A stretch of 64,000 bases of DNA, taken from assembly GCF_000331105.1 (NCBI RefSeq), contig NC_020054.1, positions 3,331,701 through 3,395,700 on the forward strand, in the 5' to 3' direction. The notes under the pieces are model-generated. The model ran no database searches. It had not been told where the DNA came from and worked only from the letters and a program-made list of their open reading frames with translations. Shown here piece after piece: positions 59,980 through 64,000 of the stretch (position 1 is the stretch's first letter; every line of letters starts with the position of its first letter). This DNA is from Fibrella aestuarina BUZ 2. GTDB taxonomy: Bacteria; Bacteroidota; Bacteroidia; Cytophagales; Spirosomataceae. A program made the translations under genes and the position numbers.

Positions 59980-60697
59980 ACTTACTAGCTACGTCGCCGC
60001 ACTCCTGATCGAACATGAAGACGTGGTAGGCGAAGTCGCGCCAAGCGAAATTCTTGCCGTATTTGGTCATGAGGGCGGGGCAGGTGTCGAACAGCGGCGC
60101 AAACAGTTCGTCGTAGTTCTTCTTTTTGAGGCGGATCGTTTTGCCATTCGTCTTGACGTAAAATGACTTATCCATGCCGCCCGTCAGCTGAATACCGCCA
60201 AAGCCCACGCCTGTCGTTTCGGCCGCGAAAGGGTCGTCATAGACCCGGATGCGTGACTCAAAACCGGGATTTACGAGCTGAAGCAGGGCTTCCCGTTTCT
60301 GGTCGTCGAGGCGTTCGTTGTAGAACAGGACCAGATTCCGGCCCGACTGGTCTACTTGGTTACGCTGCATTTTAGCAATCGAACGGGTACTCTCGCTGAA
60401 CGAGGCAAACTTAGCAAAATCGGAAGGGCTCAGACCCGCTTCCTGGATTTCATCGGCTTCGTACTTAAACCTCTTACCATCCAGCGTTTTGCCTTCGATC
60501 CGGATAATGAGCCCTTTTTTTCGGTCGAGATCATCGAGAATGAACTCAACGCGCTCGCCAGTCTTGAGCACTAAATAGCCCGGTTTGCTACTCGAAAAGC
60601 GTTCGATGGGTGGCAGGAATTGTTGGGCCGACGCGGCAGTGAAGCATAGTGACAGAAGTAAGCAGAACGGCAGGAAGCGGGTAGATCGTGAACGCAT
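59978..60697 (-). CDS. Exported protein of unknown function
   Basis: A 239-residue exported protein (signal peptide 1-25, FCLLLSLCFTAASAQQ). It has a first beta-rich part (PGYLVLKTGERVEFILDDLDRKKGLIIRIEGKTLDGKRFKYEADEIQEAGL) and a second part with FGGIQLTGGMDKSFYVKTNGKTIRLKKKNYDELFAPLFDTCPALMTKYGKNFAWRDFAYHVFMFDQECG, holding two cysteines that may pair. I cannot name the family; it reads like a conserved secreted protein of Cytophagales. Alone on the minus strand. Confidence 0.75.
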   Translation of the reverse strand: MRSRSTRFLPFCLLLSLCFTAASAQQFLPPIERFSSSKPGYLVLKTGERVEFILDDLDRKKGLIIRIEGKTLDGKRFKYEADEIQEAGLSPSDFAKFASFSESTRSIAKMQRNQVDQSGRNLVLFYNERLDDQKREALLQLVNPGFESRIRVYDDPFAAETTGVGFGGIQLTGGMDKSFYVKTNGKTIRLKKKNYDELFAPLFDTCPALMTKYGKNFAWRDFAYHVFMFDQECGDVASK

Positions 60698-60794
60698 ACG
60701 TGTAGAGTTGATTAAGCCTCCAAAGTAGGAAGCGGCTGCGCAAAAGTCTCGCTACAGGCTGAAGGCGTTGCCGCCAATTGATTAACCGTCGTGG

Positions 60795-61355
60795 TCAGTT
60801 CGCCTGCGTAGCCTTGGAAAGCCCCAAACCGGTAAGGAGGTTCGTGACCGTGGCAACCGCTGGAATAGTAACGTAGTGCCATCGATCGCCAGACAGCCAC
60901 TTACTTCTAGGGGCAAGCGTCTCGCTGTAGACCAGTATGGGATCGTGCTCTGCTAAAAAGAGTTGGTACCAAACAAAGCAGGCCATACCATTAGCGACTG
61001 TAAACCATCCGAACTGCCACTTATTGACCATCTTGTACAGTACGGGCTCGGCCAGGCACTGGCTAAGGTAAAAGGCGATGATCAGTCCCACATGAATGTC
61101 GTTTCGGAGCGGAGGGAGGTTCAGTTGTCGTACTGCATAAACTGACAGTACATAAAGAAAGAAGAGCACGAACCAGTAAGCTGGGTACCTGTTGGCCGGG
61201 TGCTGTTTGAGGGCATACCATTGAGCGGCAGGAAGCAGGAGGGGAAAGAAAAGGCCAATACCTATTAATCCCGTGCTTATGCTAACCACAAAGGTTGCGA
61301 TTGGCAAAAAAATCCAATAGATGAGCCATTTAGACGGTAATAGTCGCTGTTGCAT
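60795..61355 (-). CDS. Membrane protein of unknown function
   Basis: A 186-residue integral membrane protein with about five helices (WLIYWIFLPIATFVVSISTGLIG, LFFPLLLPAAQWYAL, YWFVLFFLYVLSVYAV, VGLIIAFYLSQCLAEPVLY, WFTVANGMACFVWYQLF) and a soluble tail. No signature residues. It is divergent from the epoxide-hydrolase-like gene, with only 22 bases between the start codons, so their promoters must overlap. Confidence 0.75.
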   Translation of the reverse strand: MQQRLLPSKWLIYWIFLPIATFVVSISTGLIGIGLFFPLLLPAAQWYALKQHPANRYPAYWFVLFFLYVLSVYAVRQLNLPPLRNDIHVGLIIAFYLSQCLAEPVLYKMVNKWQFGWFTVANGMACFVWYQLFLAEHDPILVYSETLAPRSKWLSGDRWHYVTIPAVATVTNLLTGLGLSKATQAN

Positions 61356-61377
61356 AGTTGTATTGGTTAAGTGATGT

Positions 61378-62241
61378 ATGGCTTTTGTTGATACAAATCA
61401 GGTACGTCTGCACGTCGTAGAGGCAGGGCCAGCCGACGGGCCGCTGGTGATACTATTGCACGGATTCCCGGAGTTCTGGTATGGCTGGCGGGCGCAGATC
61501 GACGCGCTGGCTGCGGCAGGTTACCGGGTCTGGGCACCCGATGGGCGGGGTTATAACCTCAGTGACAAACCGGCTGGCCTTAGTCCGTACACCATCGACA
61601 AACTGGTGGCTGACGTCGTTGGGCTCATCGCCGCGGCGGGCGTAGAAAAAGCGACGGTGGTAGGACACGACTGGGGCGCGATAGTGGCCTGGTGGCTGGC
61701 GATAACCCACCCTGACCGATTGGAACGGCTGGTTTGCCTCAATGTGCCGCACCCGGCCGTGATGAGCCGGTTTTTGCGTCGGTCGCCGCGCCAATTGTTG
61801 CGGAGTTGGTATGCCGTGTTCTTTCAGGTGCCGCGCCTGCCCGAATGGCTCAGTCGCCTCGGCAACTGGTGGAGCCTGACCCGCACGCTGCGCCGGAGCA
61901 GCCGCCCAGGTACGTTCACTGAAGCTGATCTGGCCACCTACCGAGCCGCGTGGGCACACCCCGGACCAACAGGGGCGCCCGCGCTCCGAACGATGGTGAA
62001 CTGGTATCGAGCCTATGCCCAACGGGGCCCGACCCTGCCCGCCCGTCATCGAATTACGATGCCGACGTTACTGATCTGGGGCGTCAGGGATGCCTTTCTG
62101 GTGCGCGACATGGCGCAACCCAGCATCGACCTGTGCGACCGGGGCCGGCTGGTCTTTTTCGAGAACGCCACCCACTGGGTGCAGCACGAAGAAGCTGATG
62201 CCGTGAATCGACTGTTGATCGACTTTATCGGCCCGGCCTAA
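61378..62241 (+). CDS. Alpha/beta hydrolase, epoxide hydrolase-like
   Basis: A 287-residue cytoplasmic hydrolase. Oxyanion motif HGFPEFWYGW (29-38), PDGRGYNLSDKP, the nucleophile Asp in VVGHDWGAIVAWWLA near residue 102, and the histidine in ATHWVQHEEADAVN near the C-terminus. HxP plus GHDWGA is the epoxide hydrolase/haloalkane dehalogenase pattern; the cap with tyrosines fits epoxide hydrolase. Its stop codon overlaps the stop of the convergent DCC1 gene (bases 62238-62241, CTAA). Confidence 0.9.
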   Translation: MAFVDTNQVRLHVVEAGPADGPLVILLHGFPEFWYGWRAQIDALAAAGYRVWAPDGRGYNLSDKPAGLSPYTIDKLVADVVGLIAAAGVEKATVVGHDWGAIVAWWLAITHPDRLERLVCLNVPHPAVMSRFLRRSPRQLLRSWYAVFFQVPRLPEWLSRLGNWWSLTRTLRRSSRPGTFTEADLATYRAAWAHPGPTGAPALRTMVNWYRAYAQRGPTLPARHRITMPTLLIWGVRDAFLVRDMAQPSIDLCDRGRLVFFENATHWVQHEEADAVNRLLIDFIGPA

Positions 62242-62996
62242 CCATTGAGCAGCACAAACAGGGCAAACGGCACGTTCAGCCTATCGGGCAACTGCATCAC
62301 CCGCAGCCGGACGAGGTGCTGCCAGAGTATGATGGCGTTCCCTGCCAGCAGTAGTATAGGCCAGTCAAACGCGAAACCGATTGATTTGACGAGCCCGCCA
62401 ACCAAGATGCTCATACCCAGATGCCCCAGGTAGTCGAGTATATTGGCGAGGCGGGTAGTCGATGAGTGGCGAAGAATGTAGCTGCCTGTCACCAGGAGGT
62501 GAGTGGCCAACATACCAGCGGCTAGTGGTGTAACGGACCCGACAGCCGCCAGGTGGCCTGTAAGCAGCGTACCGAAGAGTAGCACGAGAAACACGATCCG
62601 ATAGCCAAGGTTAAAATCGGGCGTAAGGTCCATGAGGTGCGGGCGCTCGGGCGGGGCCGGAAACAACAGACGGCGGTTGTAAGAAACAAAGGCGTAGAAC
62701 CGCCTGCCCAACTCAAACAGCAGCGTGTCGCGAATGAAGCGGGTAAAACGGGGCCAGCGGCGCTGAGTTACGGTCAGAATAGCCTCGACGCCATACTGCG
62801 CCTCACCGGTTTCCAGGTTTACGAACGGAATTTCGTGCCGCTGCCGCACAGGGTCAAGCCGATTAACCAGCGCAGGGTCGGTGATGGCATGGCTGGCTAT
62901 ACGGTCTTCGGCAGGTAAAGCGCCCGCAACGACCAGCCCTTTCGTATACGCCCGGCATAGAGGACAGTCAGCGTCGTAGATCAATACTTTTTTCAT
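62238..62996 (-). CDS. DCC1-like (DUF393) thiol-disulfide protein with membrane domain
   Basis: A 252-residue protein. The N-terminal DCC1-like domain has DADCPLCRAYTKG (DxxCxxC motif, residues 8-20), a likely redox or electron-transfer site. From about residue 130 six membrane helices follow (LNLGYRIVFLVLLFGTLLTGHLAAV to ILLLAGNAIILWQHLV). A domain of this length with the membrane part occurs in few families. Overlaps the convergent hydrolase stop by four bases. No promoter match found. Confidence 0.82.
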   Translation of the reverse strand: MKKVLIYDADCPLCRAYTKGLVVAGALPAEDRIASHAITDPALVNRLDPVRQRHEIPFVNLETGEAQYGVEAILTVTQRRWPRFTRFIRDTLLFELGRRFYAFVSYNRRLLFPAPPERPHLMDLTPDFNLGYRIVFLVLLFGTLLTGHLAAVGSVTPLAAGMLATHLLVTGSYILRHSSTTRLANILDYLGHLGMSILVGGLVKSIGFAFDWPILLLAGNAIILWQHLVRLRVMQLPDRLNVPFALFVLLNG

Positions 62997-63065
62997 CGTG
63001 AGAGAAGTGTTAACTAGTAAGATGAATTATTTGTATTTTCAGAAAACAATGAAAGTTTGTAAACC

Positions 63066-63088
63066 TAAAAAGGCCACTTCACTGTGGC
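63066..63088 (-). terminator. Terminator-like hairpin after the GbsR-type gene
   Basis: On the minus strand GGCCAC (63088-63083) pairs with GTGGCC (63076-63071), followed by a run of five T (63070-63066). It lies 26 bases after the regulator's stop at 63114 and separates it from the DCC1 gene. Confidence 0.7.
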
Positions 63089-63113
63089 CCGTTTTTGCCC
63101 GATTGGGGGAGCG

Positions 63114-63614
63114 TCAGGTGAAAATCTTAAAAAACTGGTTGACGAGCCACGTTTCTTCCGTCTTCAATACGGCGCTAACAGTGGAATCCGCAAAATGGGC
63201 GACGCGGCTGATGTTACCGATTACCTTCGTAAACTCAGCCGCTTCCGCTGAGTCAGGTGCAACGCGCTTTAGTTCCTCCAGCACATCCAGCACGGGGGCA
63301 ATTTCGCGACGGCGGCGCTCCTTAACCACTTGCTTGGCTACCTTCCAGATATCTTTTTCGGAATAAAAGTACTCGCGGCGTTCGCCTGCTTTCAATTGCT
63401 TGAAGACCAGGCCCCAGTCCATCAAGTCGCGGATATTCATGTTCGCATTGCCCCGCGAAATCTGAAGCTCGGCCATGATCGTGTCGGTATCCAGCGGTTC
63501 TGGCGAAATCATCAGCAGCGCGTGAATCTGCGCCATGGTGCGATTCACACCCCACTGGGTAGCCAACGTACCCCAGGTCTGAATGAACTTAGCCTTTGCC
63601 TCCGCGAATTCCAT
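63114..63614 (-). CDS. GbsR/MarR-family transcriptional regulator
   Basis: A 166-residue winged-helix regulator. I choose the ATG at 63614 (MEFAEAKAKFIQTWGTLATQWGVNRTMAQIHALL) because a Bacteroidota -7 box lies just upstream at 63619-63626 and overlaps the earlier in-frame ATG at 63629, so translation from there would precede the transcript start. The MarR-like core is AQIHALLMISPEPLDTDTIMAELQISRGNANMNIRDLMDWGLV then the wing LKAGERREYFYSEKDI. GbsR types control choline/betaine genes in Bacillus; here the target is unknown. Terminator follows. Confidence 0.9.
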   Translation of the reverse strand: MEFAEAKAKFIQTWGTLATQWGVNRTMAQIHALLMISPEPLDTDTIMAELQISRGNANMNIRDLMDWGLVFKQLKAGERREYFYSEKDIWKVAKQVVKERRRREIAPVLDVLEELKRVAPDSAEAAEFTKVIGNISRVAHFADSTVSAVLKTEETWLVNQFFKIFT

Positions 63615-63618
63615 ACAC

Positions 63619-63626
63619 CAAAGGTA
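63619..63626 (-). promoter_or_regulatory. -7 element giving a near-leaderless message for the GbsR-type gene
   Basis: Reads TACCTTTG on the minus strand, an exact TAnnTTTG match ending five bases before the ATG at 63614. If used, transcription starts at or within the start codon. No TTG at -33 is visible. Confidence 0.45.
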
Positions 63627-63880
63627 CATGGATTTTTCATTTTCACTATTTTTTGAAAATAAAAAATACAATGGTGGATTATAGCTACGCTGCTACTGGT
63701 AATACCGATAGACGGACACTTAGTCAGGGGAAGCCGCGATTACCTTAGGTATAACCTCACTTACGGGGGCCAATACCGAAAAGACGGTCGTAGGTCGTTC
63801 GGATGCCGTATGCCGACTAATTTGCGGAGGGGCAGGGAAGGGTTGGGGTCTATTCCGTACATTTGGGCAGATGAGCCATC

Positions 63881-63907
63881 TTGTCTAGGGGTAGCCTCTT
63901 TACTTTG
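63881..63907 (+). promoter_or_regulatory. Candidate promoter of the last gene
   Basis: TTG at 63881-63883 and TTACTTTG at 63900-63907 (one mismatch to TAnnTTTG) with 16 bases between. About 20 bases before the ATG at 63927. Confidence 0.35.
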
Positions 63908-63926
63908 CCCGCTGTCGCCTCACCGA

Positions 63927-64000
63927 ATGACCCACACTGCGTTTACTGATTTTACCGCTAACCTTCAACAACGACTTCAGCAACCGTTACCCGGCGAAGC
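63927..64000 (+). CDS. Probable NUDIX CoA pyrophosphatase, 5' end only
   Basis: Only the first 24 codons are in the window (ATG at 63927, MTHTAFTDFTANLQQRLQQP and then LPGEA). A short helix rich in Q, L and R ending in LQQPLPGEA is the start of many CoA/NUDIX pyrophosphatases of the CoAse (YeaB-like) family in Bacteroidota. The catalytic Nudix box lies outside the window, so the name is tentative. Confidence 0.5.
   Translation, partial: MTHTAFTDFTANLQQRLQQPLPGE

Larger units (their letters stand above)
63615..63926. other. Intergenic region between divergent regulator and pyrophosphatase genes
   Basis: A 312-base gap. Besides the two candidate promoters at its ends I see no gene or strong hairpin. 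A GGTACATGG-like stretch begins it; AT-rich near 63640-63680. Confidence 0.5.

Noticed and set aside
1..64000. tRNA, rRNA, insertion sequence or prophage genes
   Set aside because: I looked through the gaps for cloverleaf arms, transposase motifs and terminal repeats and found none that convinced me.

Overview
The window reads as a chromosome segment of a free-living member of the Bacteroidota, most likely order Cytophagales and close to Spirosoma or Fibrella. The basis is three tandem SusC/SusD outer-membrane pairs, promoter matches of the Bacteroidota type (TAnnTTTG at -7), a cluster of FSDGVF-type channel, YiaAB and M20 proteins, a GC content I judge to be about 55%, and almost no Shine-Dalgarno signals. 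It carries no rRNA, no recognisable tRNA, no insertion sequence, no phage and no CRISPR array, so it is ordinary chromosome with accessory nutrient-uptake islands. The genus-level call is inference.

Layout. 1-3398: aconitase (cut by the window edge) and a secreted M20 amidohydrolase, minus strand. 3782-19493: three consecutive plus-strand SusC/SusD cassettes, two of them with an extra small lipoprotein, and with no carbohydrate enzymes, sigma/anti-sigma genes or hybrid sensor beside them. 19595-27608: uracil-DNA glycosylase, ApaG, a methyltransferase with a TTG start, a lipoprotein keeping all six copper ligands of the PHM monooxygenase fold, a degenerate M23 protein, a serine beta-lactamase-like hydrolase and a DEAD-box helicase with a long leader. 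28009-36836: PabB, an NYN nuclease fused to a cold-shock-like domain, bifunctional HisB, a CHRD lipoprotein, a sigma factor, CoaE, Lgt and YidD. 36902-43591: phosphoesterases, beta-barrel proteins, a sodium/solute symporter, ClpS and RecR.

43749-50412 is a pentose-use region: araB, araD and araA in one direction, then two esterases, the second a clear CE7 acetylxylan esterase. Together they would release acetylated arabinose/xylose material and carry L-arabinose to D-xylulose 5-phosphate. 51805-57477 looks like a stress/redox cluster led by an HxlR regulator divergent from a DJ-1/PfpI protein, followed by a DUF481-like protein, an NAD(P)-binding oxidoreductase, a TMEM175-type channel, YiaAB, a HAD phosphatase and a ROK kinase. 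57568-64000 holds a SIS isomerase, a large FAD protein, unknown membrane and secreted proteins, an epoxide-hydrolase-like enzyme, a DCC1 protein, a GbsR-type regulator and the start of a probable CoA pyrophosphatase.

Two signals are not explained by the gene list. First, at least twelve gene ends carry inverted repeats that nearly fill the gap, built from a small vocabulary of words (GTCCAACGTT, TTGGCTGACGCG, TGTACAATG). Second, the heptamer GGTACGT/ACGTACC recurs far more often than chance, in all reading frames and both orientations. I found no clear new defence or mobile system.
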